This document shows positions 1 through 8,230 of a stretch of 64,000 nucleotides of DNA, piece after piece (the stretch's first letter is position 1; each line of letters starts with the position of its first letter). The stretch is from Legionella sp. (GTDB lineage Bacteria > Pseudomonadota > Gammaproteobacteria > Legionellales > Legionellaceae). A model generated the notes under the pieces. That model had not been told where the DNA came from. It did no database searches and saw only the letters and a program-made list of their open reading frames with translations. Made by a program: the position numbers and the translations under genes. The stretch spans positions 1 through 64,000 of the forward strand of contig PEQM01000034.1 of assembly GCA_002786205.1 (NCBI GenBank). Direction: 5' to 3'.

Positions 1-2
1 GT

Positions 3-310
3 GAACGCTCTGCTTACAAAACAATTAAGTGGATTGAAGACACTTTGATAAAACGCGCTGATTTTTTTTACCCAGTCGTAAGTTTTTTTAAAAAGTGATA
101 TGGAATATGAAGTAGTATTGACTGATGCGACTGAAACACCTATAGAGCGCAAAAAAAAGACAAAGGCACTATTACTCTGGCAAAAAGAAAAAGACTGTAA
201 TTTGCACAAATTTCACCAATCGCAAGCGACATGACTTTAGACTACCAGAATCTGGTGTTCATATTCATCCATCCTACTGTGGCAGTAATTTTTATAAAGA
301 TAAAGCCTAT
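3..310 (+). pseudogene. IS5-type transposase remnant, frameshifted
   Basis: Degenerate transposase seen in pieces across frames. Positions 3-98 encode an open stretch containing KTIKWIEDTLIKRADF and ending in a stop. From 100 a second frame reads MEYEVVLTDATETPIERKKK, and after a one-base slip in the A-run near 150 a third frame continues with RHYYSGKKKKT and then HDFRLPESGVHIHP. The order IEDTLIK, then VVL(T/I)DATETPIER, then YYSGKKKRHT, then HDF is that of IS5-family DDE transposases. The similarity fades after about 310. No terminal repeats are visible because the left part lies outside the window. The reading is from memory of the family and was not searched. Confidence 0.7.
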
Positions 311-440
311 TTTGTGAATTCATCAGACCGCTTCGAAACTCACGTGGCGAGGAAACATCAAAGCACAGAACCAGAGTGTATATGCACGTATATGAAGATT
401 TGAGCATCGTATCGACAAAGCCATGGAGCAAACAATGCGC

Positions 441-923
441 CTAAGGTATCAACGCTTTTTCTATGGCCTTAAGCATTCGAGGTGCTTGCGGTGGCGTAAA
501 TGAATAAAAATAATCGACTAACTCCCCTTCTTTATTAATAAGATATTTATGAAAATTCCATTTAGGCGCGCCAAGCCAGCCTAAAGTCTTTTTTGCCCAT
601 AAATAAAAGGGATGGGCATTTTTGCCAGTGACTACTGTTTTGGCTGCAACAGGAAAAGTCACACCATAATGAATGTTGCAAAATGAAACTATTTTCTCAT
701 TATCCATGGGTTCTTGTTGAGCAAAATCATTAGAGGGTATGCCTATAATAACTAAACCTTGATCTTTATAACGTTGATAAAGTGCTTCCAGCTCGGCATA
801 TTGAGGGGTAAACCCACACCGTGAAGCCGTATTAACCACCAGAATCACCTTGCCCTCATACTCTTTTAATGAGAGCAAAGATTGTGCTGTTGTCGCAAAA
901 GAGTAATCATAAGCGTTGGTCAT
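441..923 (-). CDS. Glutathione peroxidase family protein (BtuE-like)
   Basis: Thiol peroxidase of the glutathione peroxidase family, predicted to reduce hydrogen and lipid peroxides in the cytoplasm with thioredoxin or glutathione as donor. The 160-residue product has the peroxidatic cysteine in NTASRCGFTP (Cys36), a glutamine near residue 70 and the WNFHKYLI block (Trp122, Asn123), which together give the Cys/Gln/Trp/Asn active site. A second cysteine in FCNIHYGVTFP could serve for resolution. The start was placed at the second of two adjacent ATG codons, about 7 bases after AAGGGGAA; an upstream ATG at 947 overlaps the preceding gene. It is the last gene of the efflux operon, suggesting co-expression of export and peroxide defence. 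The cysteine form, not selenocysteine, is encoded. Confidence 0.9.
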   Translation of the reverse strand: MTNAYDYSFATTAQSLLSLKEYEGKVILVVNTASRCGFTPQYAELEALYQRYKDQGLVIIGIPSNDFAQQEPMDNEKIVSFCNIHYGVTFPVAAKTVVTGKNAHPFYLWAKKTLGWLGAPKWNFHKYLINKEGELVDYFYSFTPPQAPRMLKAIEKALIP

Positions 924-936
924 CATAGCTTCCCCT

Positions 937-2487
937 TTAATGAGCATCCATATTTATTTTTGTCATGCCCATTTTAGCAGGCTTAGTCAACCATACTAAG
1001 GGAATCAATAAAATAAAAATCCATGCGGAAATAAAAAAAATATCGTCTATAGCCAAGGTATTCGATTGGTGGTTAATAATGCGATTAACTATCATTCTTT
1101 GTCCTCCAGAATCAACATTCAAAAGATGATGCAAAGAACTCATGTAATCCATAAAACTCTGCGTATATGGTGTCGCTTGCTCACTCAACTGTGCATGGTG
1201 GACTATAGAGCGGTTAGTCCATATTGTCGTCGCTATCGAGGTTCCTATTGCACCAAAAAACACCCTAACAAAATTAGACAGCCCAGCAGCAGCGGCAATC
1301 CGCTCAGAAGGCAATCCAGAAAGAATAATCACGGTCAGGGGTATGAAAAACATCGCCATCGGAATACCTTGAATTAAAGTAGGCAAAACCAAAGCCCAGG
1401 TATCTATATCCACCGAGTATAAAGAGCGTAAATAAAAAACCAAACCAAACAGCATAAAAGCAAACGTAATTAAAACCCGAGCATCTATCCAGACTAAAAA
1501 GCGACCTATAAAAGGAGAACAAAGCACAGCAAAAAAGCCTAAAGGCGCCATAGCCAAACCTGAGCTAATGGCAGGATAACCCAAGTCTTGCTGCATCCAC
1601 TGCGGTAATAAAACCAAATTACCAAAAAACACGCCATAACCAACCGAGATGGCTATAGTACCAGCAGCAAAATTGCGTCTATTAAAAAGTCTTAAATCAA
1701 TAACCGGATTTTCTACAGTAAGCTCCCATACTAAAAAATAACAAAAACCAATCACCGCAATCAGACCAAGAATAATAATAGTCGAAGAATCAAACCACCC
1801 CATGTCATTGCCTTTATCCAGCATCACTTGCAATGCGCCAACCCAGATGAATAAAAGGACTAAGCCTATGGTATCGATGGCGGAACGCGAAGTAGGCGTT
1901 TCACGCGTTTTAAACAACTTCCAGGTAACCGCTGCAGCAAAAAAACCCACGGGAATATTGATGTAAAAAATCCAACTCCAATGGTAATTATCGGTAATCC
2001 ATCCTCCTAAAGTAGGACCTGCAATAGGACCAACTGTTGCCGTCATTCCCCATAAAGCCAAGGCAAAAGCACTTTTTTCTTTAGGATACGTTGACAGCAG
2101 CAAAGCTTGCGATAAAGGAATTAATGGGCCAGCAACCAATCCTTGCAAGATACGTGCGAATAATAAAAACGACAAATCAGAAGCGAAACCACATAAAAAA
2201 GAAGCCAATAGGAAAAGAACAATGGCACTAATAAACAATCGCACCTGACCGTAGCGCTGAGTCAACCATCCGGTTAACGGGATGGTAATGGCGTTAGCTG
2301 CGGCAAAAAGCGTGATAACCCAAGTCCCTTCATTCACTGAAACCCCCAGATTACCTGCAATAGTAGGGATGGCCACATTAGCTATAGAAGAATCCAAGAC
2401 AATCATAAAAGTTGCTAATGCAACCGCGATGGTAGCAAGGATCAGTTGCTTCCCTTGCAACGGAGGAAGTGCCGATTCAGAACTCAT
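937..2487 (-). CDS. emrB: EmrB/QacA-type (DHA2) drug exporter
   Basis: Inner-membrane major facilitator of the 14-helix DHA2 family that expels hydrophobic drugs by proton antiport, usually through an EmrA adaptor and an outer-membrane channel. The 516 residues are strongly hydrophobic. The family motif LDSSIANVAIPTIAGNLG lies in helix 1 (about 31-48), motif A (GWLTQRYG) follows helix 2, and the antiporter motif C (GPIAGPTLGGW) is near residue 155. The start ATG overlaps the emrA stop by 4 bases, indicating translational coupling. The substrate cannot be told from sequence. No regulator gene sits next to the operon. Confidence 0.9.
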   Translation of the reverse strand: MSSESALPPLQGKQLILATIAVALATFMIVLDSSIANVAIPTIAGNLGVSVNEGTWVITLFAAANAITIPLTGWLTQRYGQVRLFISAIVLFLLASFLCGFASDLSFLLFARILQGLVAGPLIPLSQALLLSTYPKEKSAFALALWGMTATVGPIAGPTLGGWITDNYHWSWIFYINIPVGFFAAAVTWKLFKTRETPTSRSAIDTIGLVLLFIWVGALQVMLDKGNDMGWFDSSTIIILGLIAVIGFCYFLVWELTVENPVIDLRLFNRRNFAAGTIAISVGYGVFFGNLVLLPQWMQQDLGYPAISSGLAMAPLGFFAVLCSPFIGRFLVWIDARVLITFAFMLFGLVFYLRSLYSVDIDTWALVLPTLIQGIPMAMFFIPLTVIILSGLPSERIAAAAGLSNFVRVFFGAIGTSIATTIWTNRSIVHHAQLSEQATPYTQSFMDYMSSLHHLLNVDSGGQRMIVNRIINHQSNTLAIDDIFFISAWIFILLIPLVWLTKPAKMGMTKINMDAH

Positions 2488-3689
2488 TGAAGCGGCTTCC
2501 CTTGAGGCGTTATCAAATACATGTCATCTTCTTCGCTGGGTTGATGCAGATTTTTTTGAAAAAGATCGTCAATAACCTTATCCACGCCTGCATCCAGATC
2601 TTTAAAAATGGTGGTGCTATTGGCATAGTTTATTGTTGGTTGTGAAGTTATCATGGAAGAACGGTCTACCGTAACCTCCATTGACAAGCCAATGCGCAAA
2701 GGATGCTGCCTTAGCTCTGCTGGATTTAGAGCAATACGAACAGGCAATCTTTGAACTATTTTTATCCAATTCCCTGTCGCATTTTGGGCGGGCAATAAAG
2801 AAAATGCCGTTCCAGTACCGCCTGAAAAACCATAAACCCATCCATGATACGTTACAGAATGGCCATACACATCAGCATGCAAAGTCACCTTTTGTCCGGC
2901 TTTAATGTCTCTTAACTGACGCTCTTTAAAATTGGCATCAACCCATAGCTCTTCCAAAGGGACTATCGCCATAAGAGGGTTACCAGGTGCCACTACCTGA
3001 CCAATTTGTGCTGAACGTTTGGCAATATAGCCTGAAATAGGCGCTTTTATTGTGGTTCTTATTAAATTTAAATAGGCTTCACGTAAATTAGTGATTGCTT
3101 TTTTTACATTAGGATGCTCCCGGATGGCTACGCCATTAATTAAAGCGTTATTTGCTCGCCACTCCACTTGTGCATTGGTTAATAAGCTACTTTGTATTTG
3201 AAATGCATCCTGGGCATGATTTAATTCCTCTTGAGAGATCCCTCCTACATGAATGGCTTGTTGACGCCTTTTCAAATCCAGACTGGCTTGCTTTAAATTC
3301 AATTGTCTTTGTTTTATTGTGGCCAGCAAGCCTTTGTTTTTGATGTACAATTGCTGGGTTTGGCGTAAAGTCAAAGCCAGTTCAGCTTTGGCATTGGCAT
3401 AAGCTATTTGTCTGTCTGTGTCATCTAGTCGCACCAAAGGCTGTCCAGTATGCACATAGGACGTATCATTGACATCAACTGCGACGATAGTCCCACCGAC
3501 CAAGGCAGTTACTGGGATGACATTACCGTTGACATAGGCATTGTCAGTAGAGACATAATGCCTGGCATAAAAAAGCCAATAAAAAAAATAAATCAATGCC
3601 GCAATAATAAAAAATAACGTCAATCTAAATAAAAGCACTTGCTGCCTTGAATGGGTGGGAGCCATCGCAGATTTTAAAGTCTTAAACAT
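2484..3689 (-). CDS. emrA: EmrA/HlyD-type membrane fusion adaptor
   Basis: Periplasmic adaptor that bridges the EmrB exporter and the outer-membrane channel. The 401-residue protein has one N-terminal membrane anchor (about residues 22-42), a lipoyl-like half (VGGTIVAVDVNDTSYVHTG), a helical hairpin rich in Gln and Leu (about 100-190), then the second lipoyl half and beta barrel (KAPISGYIAKRSAQIGQVV). This is the usual HlyD/EmrA order. The ATG follows AAAAAAGGACGAAC and overlaps the end of the outer-membrane gene by 8 bases. The C-terminal tail is acidic (EEDD). Confidence 0.9.
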   Translation of the reverse strand: MFKTLKSAMAPTHSRQQVLLFRLTLFFIIAALIYFFYWLFYARHYVSTDNAYVNGNVIPVTALVGGTIVAVDVNDTSYVHTGQPLVRLDDTDRQIAYANAKAELALTLRQTQQLYIKNKGLLATIKQRQLNLKQASLDLKRRQQAIHVGGISQEELNHAQDAFQIQSSLLTNAQVEWRANNALINGVAIREHPNVKKAITNLREAYLNLIRTTIKAPISGYIAKRSAQIGQVVAPGNPLMAIVPLEELWVDANFKERQLRDIKAGQKVTLHADVYGHSVTYHGWVYGFSGGTGTAFSLLPAQNATGNWIKIVQRLPVRIALNPAELRQHPLRIGLSMEVTVDRSSMITSQPTINYANSTTIFKDLDAGVDKVIDDLFQKNLHQPSEEDDMYLITPQGKPLQ

Positions 3690-5160
3690 GTTCGTCCTTT
3701 TTTAAACGATGATCAGGGCTTGCTGTTGTTCTTGGCGTAGGCAAGAGGCGCTCTTCAAATCCACCACCTAAGGATTTAATCAAAGCAATTTGCAAGTCTC
3801 GTCTGATTTTAATTAATTGCAACTGTGCTCTTTGCTCTAATAAATACTGTGTCTGAGTATCCAGGACTACAAGCTGCGATGCCAAACCAATATCATACTG
3901 CTTTTGCGCTAACTGATAAGCGCTACGTGCAGCACTCAGTGCTTTATTTTGCATCACCAACTGCTGATCTATGTAATGAATTTCTGATACTTGTTCAGCA
4001 ACATCGCCTAAAGCCTGATTCAACGAGGCATTGTATGTGGCAATCTGCTCGTCAAGTACTGCATAGCTTTGTTTGACTTGAGAGCGAAGATATCCGCCAT
4101 CAAAAAGGGGCAAAGTCAAGGCAGTGGCATAACCTAGGAATTGATTTGTATTTCTAAATAAAGGCCCTGCGCCCAAAGAAAAGTTTGCCGCCAGTGCTAA
4201 CAAGTCGACGTCAGGATAAAATTGTGCCTTGACGTATTTTACTTTATGCAAAGACGCCTCTACTTGCCAGCGAGCAGCAACTATATCAGGACGACGTCCC
4301 AATAAATGCAAGGGTAATTGGTTAGGCAATCGAGGCGCTTTTAAATAGGCCAACTGAGGGCGATGAATGCTCAATCCTCTATCCGGCCCTTTGCCTAACA
4401 ATACGCCTAATTGTTGTCTTAATTTATGTATTTTGCTTGCTGAAGCAATCAGCTGGGTTTTCACGTCAAGAAAAGAATTACGTGCCTGATAAACCTGAAC
4501 ATCGGTAGCCAAACCAGTACGCCGTAATCGCTGAGTAATTTGATTAAATAATTCTCTTTGTTTTTTAGTTTCTAACAATACCTCTTGATAACGGTACTCA
4601 TAATCCAGCTCATTGTATAAGGTGGCAATAGAAGTAGATAAGATGAGTGCGGATTGATAGAGCGCCGCCTGACTTACTTTCTGTTCAGATAAAGCCTGAG
4701 CCAAGAGAGAATAGTTTTTGCCCCAAAAATCAAGCTCATAACGAAAATTAACCGCAGTTAGTCCAAGATTCTGCAATAAGTGAGCTCTTTGAAACACTGC
4801 TTTGTTGCGTGAAGACAGATTATGCCAGGTAATGCGGGGCAATAGAGCGGAATTTCCCGCATCGACCAAAGCCGCGGCTTGGTTTTGTCGTGCTACAGCA
4901 GTTTGCAAATTCGGGTTGTTTGCTAATCCCTCTTCGATAAGAGAAGGCAACTGCTTGTCAAATTGCTTAGCCCAATCCATTGTAGGCCAAGCACCATTGT
5001 CACCCATGATACTTTTTTCTGTTGTAAATTGCTCAGGCTTTTTCAAATGCTGCTTGGAATGCAATCCTATGTAATTGACACAGCTGGCTAAAAACAAAGC
5101 CGAACCACATACTATGCTGCAATAATACGTATTTTTATTTAATCCAAGATATGAATTCAA
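3682..5160 (-). CDS. Outer-membrane efflux lipoprotein, NodT/OprM type
   Basis: TolC-like outer-membrane channel for the EmrAB pump. The 492-residue product starts with a lipoprotein signal whose lipobox is LASC (Cys27). It then shows the two-repeat outer-membrane efflux protein architecture, including the typical segment PNQLPLHLLGRRPDIVAARW just after the first repeat and a late Gln/Leu-rich coiled coil (QYLLEQRAQLQLI). First gene of a three-component efflux operon followed by emrA, emrB and a glutathione peroxidase. The ATG at 5160 is the only in-frame start with a full signal peptide. Confidence 0.9.
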   Translation of the reverse strand: MNSYLGLNKNTYYCSIVCGSALFLASCVNYIGLHSKQHLKKPEQFTTEKSIMGDNGAWPTMDWAKQFDKQLPSLIEEGLANNPNLQTAVARQNQAAALVDAGNSALLPRITWHNLSSRNKAVFQRAHLLQNLGLTAVNFRYELDFWGKNYSLLAQALSEQKVSQAALYQSALILSTSIATLYNELDYEYRYQEVLLETKKQRELFNQITQRLRRTGLATDVQVYQARNSFLDVKTQLIASASKIHKLRQQLGVLLGKGPDRGLSIHRPQLAYLKAPRLPNQLPLHLLGRRPDIVAARWQVEASLHKVKYVKAQFYPDVDLLALAANFSLGAGPLFRNTNQFLGYATALTLPLFDGGYLRSQVKQSYAVLDEQIATYNASLNQALGDVAEQVSEIHYIDQQLVMQNKALSAARSAYQLAQKQYDIGLASQLVVLDTQTQYLLEQRAQLQLIKIRRDLQIALIKSLGGGFEERLLPTPRTTASPDHRLKKDEHV

Positions 5161-5570
5161 AATATACCCCTGGAGCAGCCTTTTGACAAAGAAGCAATTC
5201 CGGTAACCCGGTTAATCACCAACTGAATTGATTCATTTTTTTAAATCAAAATCGCTCAATATGCACTAAACATGGCGTGTAGATGAACGTGGTAAATCAT
5301 TACATTGATTTTTATATTACTTTCTTATAGTTAAGGGCGCAACCCTTAAATGTTTGTTTCAGCAATTCCCACTTAAATAGTTTTCCCATACAAAAAATAG
5401 GAGCATGGTCTAAAATTCAACAAAAGAGACTTATTTAGCAATGATATTCTCCATTTTAAGCAAAAGGGTAAGTAGACCTGCAAAACTTCTGCCCCAGCCT
5501 CTCATAAAACGCTGCACGAACCAAGTCAAAAACTCGTAGAATTGGAACTTGGATATTACTTTTTGAGTAG
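5161..5570. other. Intergenic region upstream of efflux operon
   Basis: 410 bases between the divergent efflux operon and the ISAs1 remnant. It must hold the efflux promoter on the minus strand. A perfect 7-bp inverted repeat (TTAAGGG, 5-base loop, CCCTTAA) lies at 5331-5349 and could be a regulator site. A short minus-strand open stretch at 5431-5555 (41 codons) has no start signal and is not called. No transfer RNA or intact gene was seen. Confidence 0.5.
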
Positions 5571-5780
5571 ATGAGTGCAGAATTAGAAAAGAGCCTTCCA
5601 GAAAATTATGCTATCTTGAGGCATATCGCGCTCAATATTATTCCACGTGCTACATCTATCGATGCCAGTATTAAACTTAAGAGACATATGACCGCTCTTA
5701 ACGATAATGTGTGTACACCCCCTTATAAAAGAATTAACTTAAAACGCAGTTGCCATGACAATATTTTTAGGCTAAGCTAA
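5571..5780 (+). pseudogene. ISAs1-family transposase C-terminal remnant
   Basis: The 69-codon open frame contains LPENYAILRHIALNIIP, followed by an SIDASIKLKRHMTALNDN segment. This matches the pattern at the C-terminus of ISAs1 (H-repeat) transposases, which runs APEN(Y/F)A(L/I)LRHIALNLLK, then (G/S)IK.KR, then a (G/A).D(N/D) motif. The upstream 80 percent of the gene is missing and no ribosome-binding site precedes the ATG, so this is a relic. Family assignment is from motif memory. Confidence 0.65.
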
Positions 5781-5806
5781 ATATAAAGCATCCTTGAGAT
5801 TAGATC

Positions 5807-5998
5807 ATGAAAATATTCACCATCGTTGTTTTTATGTATTTAAGTTCTATACCTATGAGTTTCGCTACAGATTATCATTGTGGATCACCATGCAGCGAAT
5901 CACAAACAAATTGCACTACAATTACCACACCAAGTGGATGCAACGTTTACCCCGGTGACCCTTGCCCAGCACCTTGTTGCTTATGTGATGGTAACTAA
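5807..5998 (+). CDS. Small secreted cysteine-rich peptide
   Basis: Unknown function. The 63-residue product has a clear signal peptide (MKIFTIVVFMYLSSIPMSFA, cleavage likely after SFA). The mature part is about 43 residues with eight cysteines, in the pattern C-x3-C-x6-C-x8-C-x7-C-x2-CC-x1-C, plus several Pro, Thr and Ser. Eight cysteines in so short a mature peptide suggest four disulfides formed in the periplasm or outside the cell. It lies between an ISAs1 relic and a Dam-like methylase. The Shine-Dalgarno is weak (GAG 9 bases before ATG). The signal peptide is the best evidence that it is a real gene. Confidence 0.6.
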   Translation: MKIFTIVVFMYLSSIPMSFATDYHCGSPCSESQTNCTTITTPSGCNVYPGDPCPAPCCLCDGN

Positions 5999-6172
5999 AA
6001 ATTGAAGTTTTAAAAACTTAAGGCCAACATTGAAAGCATAAAGCGTGGAACGTAGGTATTTTGGTTTTATAATATGCCGTTGGATAGGACTTACTGGCTC
6101 CTTGTTCACTGTCCCCCTATTTTTTTTATCTAAAATAAGCGATACTTCGCAAAACTGAAATGATTCCCCCAT

Positions 6173-6979
6173 ATGACTAAATATAGGCCTTTTCTTAAGT
6201 GGGCAGGTAGTAAATACAATTGTCTTAATGAAGTGCTTAGTATGCTTTCGCCAGGAAAACGGCTTATCGAGCCTTTTTCTGGCTCTGGCGTTATTTTTAT
6301 GAATACAGACTATCCAGCCTATCTCATGGCAGAAGGCAATGCAGATTTAGTGTTTATTTTTAAAATACTGCAAGAGCAGGGAGAGGCATTCATCGATTAC
6401 TGTCAACAGTATTTTACCCCTGAGAAAAATGACAAAGAATATTACTATGAGGCGCGCCATCAGTTCAATAGCCTGCCGCTGTCTCCAGAGCGCGCTGCCC
6501 TTTTCCTCTATCTAAACCGGCATGGGTATAATGGATTATGCCGCTATAACTCTAAAGGCATTTATAATGTTCCTTTTGGATTGTATGTCAAACCTTATTT
6601 TCCACGGAAAGAAATGCTTTATTTTCATCAAAAATGTAAAAATACAGAATTTCTTCATCATGATTTCAGGGATACTTTTCGCTTGGCGGAGCCTGGTGAT
6701 GTGATTTACTGTGACCCACCCTACGTACCGGTAAATGATAAAACCAAGCCACTGCCCTACTTAAAAAAACAATTTAACGAGGCAGATCAAATAGAGTTGG
6801 CAGCACTTGCAGAAGAGAGCGCGACAAGAGGAATTCGAGTGCTTATCTCTAATCATGACACCCTCTTCACCCGCAAACATTACCAAAAAGCCACGATAAA
6901 AAGCTTTCCTGTGGCGCGTTGGATTAGCTGCCAGACGCAGTTAAGGCAGCCTGTAAAAGAGCTTCTCGCTTTATTTTAA
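6173..6979 (+). CDS. dam: DNA adenine methylase, Dam family
   Basis: N6-adenine methyltransferase of the D12 class, expected to methylate GATC and to serve mismatch repair and replication timing. The 268 residues carry the N-terminal FLKWAGSK block, the AdoMet motif PFSGSG (about 34-39), the conserved LFLYLNRHGYNGLCRYN stretch and the catalytic DPPY at residue 181. Its length is that of E. coli Dam. It ends convergently, overlapping the end of the MFS gene on the other strand by 9 bases. No restriction endonuclease gene is adjacent, which favours a solitary housekeeping enzyme. Confidence 0.9.
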   Translation: MTKYRPFLKWAGSKYNCLNEVLSMLSPGKRLIEPFSGSGVIFMNTDYPAYLMAEGNADLVFIFKILQEQGEAFIDYCQQYFTPEKNDKEYYYEARHQFNSLPLSPERAALFLYLNRHGYNGLCRYNSKGIYNVPFGLYVKPYFPRKEMLYFHQKCKNTEFLHHDFRDTFRLAEPGDVIYCDPPYVPVNDKTKPLPYLKKQFNEADQIELAALAEESATRGIRVLISNHDTLFTRKHYQKATIKSFPVARWISCQTQLRQPVKELLALF

Positions 6980-8230
6980 TGGGTCTTTGATAAAAAAAGC
7001 CAAGATAATGACCAGCAATAAAGAAATAGGCAATATCGATAAAGCCACTTGATAATCAACTACGGTATAAATATATTCGCCACTGACAATATCGCTGTCA
7101 CCAAAGGTATCTAATAACTTTCCTACTAAAGGCTGAAAAATAACACCTGCCATCGCCACAATCATATTAGTAGCCGCAAAAACTGTACTTGATAATTGCG
7201 CTCCAGTACTTTCCTTGGCCATAATGAAGACGAGAATTTCTGTTGCGCTAAATAAGCCGTAGCAAAATAATAGGCCATTTAATTGAGCATAGGATAGATG
7301 AGGATAGTACAATACCAGGCTCACTGAAACGAGCGATAAGGCCGCGCCTATCACCAGCGGAAGCACTCTTTTTCCTGTTACATCTGAAATATAGCCTGCG
7401 ATAGGCGCGCCAATAGCCCACCCTAAAAATAAAGAAGAGATAGTCCGTGCAGCCTGTACTTTGGTCAAATGATGCGCTTGCTCCAGATAGGTTTTTCCCC
7501 ATAACTCACCAAAAACCGACAAAGACGTATACAAACAGGCTCCGACAAAACCTATAAGCCATATTTCAGGAGCCATTAATACTTTGAGTACGTTGCGAAA
7601 GAACTCTGGTAAGGGATTTTTATGTGATTGAAATCCTTGGGGGCCATCTCTTACAATCGATAAAATCAATACACTTAAAATACATCCGATGAAAGCAATA
7701 GCCAGCAATACCTTTTCCCACCCTATTTGCTCAGACCACTCTGTAATTCTCACTTCACCATAAACAAGACCTAACATTCCCAAGGTAGTGATAAGCCCAG
7801 CCACTAAAGAAAAATAACGTTTTGGTAACCAATGCAAAGCGAGAGAAAGCACACCAACAAAAGCAAATGAAGAGCCAAAGCCCACTAAAAAACGGCCTAA
7901 ACTAACCACTAACATAGATGATGTCAAAGTAAACATCCATGAACCAAGAGTACAGCAAAGGCATGCAAAAGTGAGCAGTTTTCTTGGTCCGAATCGGTCC
8001 ATTAACATGCCCACTGGTAATTGCATTGGCGAATAGGCAAAGTAATATAAGGCTGATATTTGGCCAAAGGTAGTGGCTGATATATGACCTAATGCAATAC
8101 TAAGCTCTGTTTGTAACGCACCAGGAATAATGCGCAAAACAAACTCATAGCAATAAAAAAGGGCAGCGATAAAACAAATAACACTGCCATAAATCAGATG
8201 CTTGTTCTTCAATGTATTATTTTCTTGCAT
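6971..8230 (-). CDS. MFS transporter (second of tandem pair)
   Basis: Twelve-helix major facilitator of 419 residues. Motif A after helix 2 reads GMLMDRFGPRKLL and the second-half copy is GYISDVTGKRVLP. The N-terminal helix FYCYEFVLRIIPGAL is shared in form with the neighbouring transporter (FYSYEYLLRIAPSVM), so the two look like a gene duplication. The ATG lies inside the end of the upstream gene (14-base overlap), so the two are co-translated. The substrate is unknown. The family resembles the Legionella Pht and related nutrient transporters, but this is inference. Confidence 0.85.
   Translation of the reverse strand: MQENNTLKNKHLIYGSVICFIAALFYCYEFVLRIIPGALQTELSIALGHISATTFGQISALYYFAYSPMQLPVGMLMDRFGPRKLLTFACLCCTLGSWMFTLTSSMLVVSLGRFLVGFGSSFAFVGVLSLALHWLPKRYFSLVAGLITTLGMLGLVYGEVRITEWSEQIGWEKVLLAIAFIGCILSVLILSIVRDGPQGFQSHKNPLPEFFRNVLKVLMAPEIWLIGFVGACLYTSLSVFGELWGKTYLEQAHHLTKVQAARTISSLFLGWAIGAPIAGYISDVTGKRVLPLVIGAALSLVSVSLVLYYPHLSYAQLNGLLFCYGLFSATEILVFIMAKESTGAQLSSTVFAATNMIVAMAGVIFQPLVGKLLDTFGDSDIVSGEYIYTVVDYQVALSILPISLLLVIILAFFIKDPLK

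Noticed and set aside
5431-5555. Minus-strand open stretch encoding QFYEFLTWFVQRFMRGWGR
   Set aside because: Only 41 codons, no start codon with a signal; may be part of a dispersed repeat, but nothing here supports a gene.
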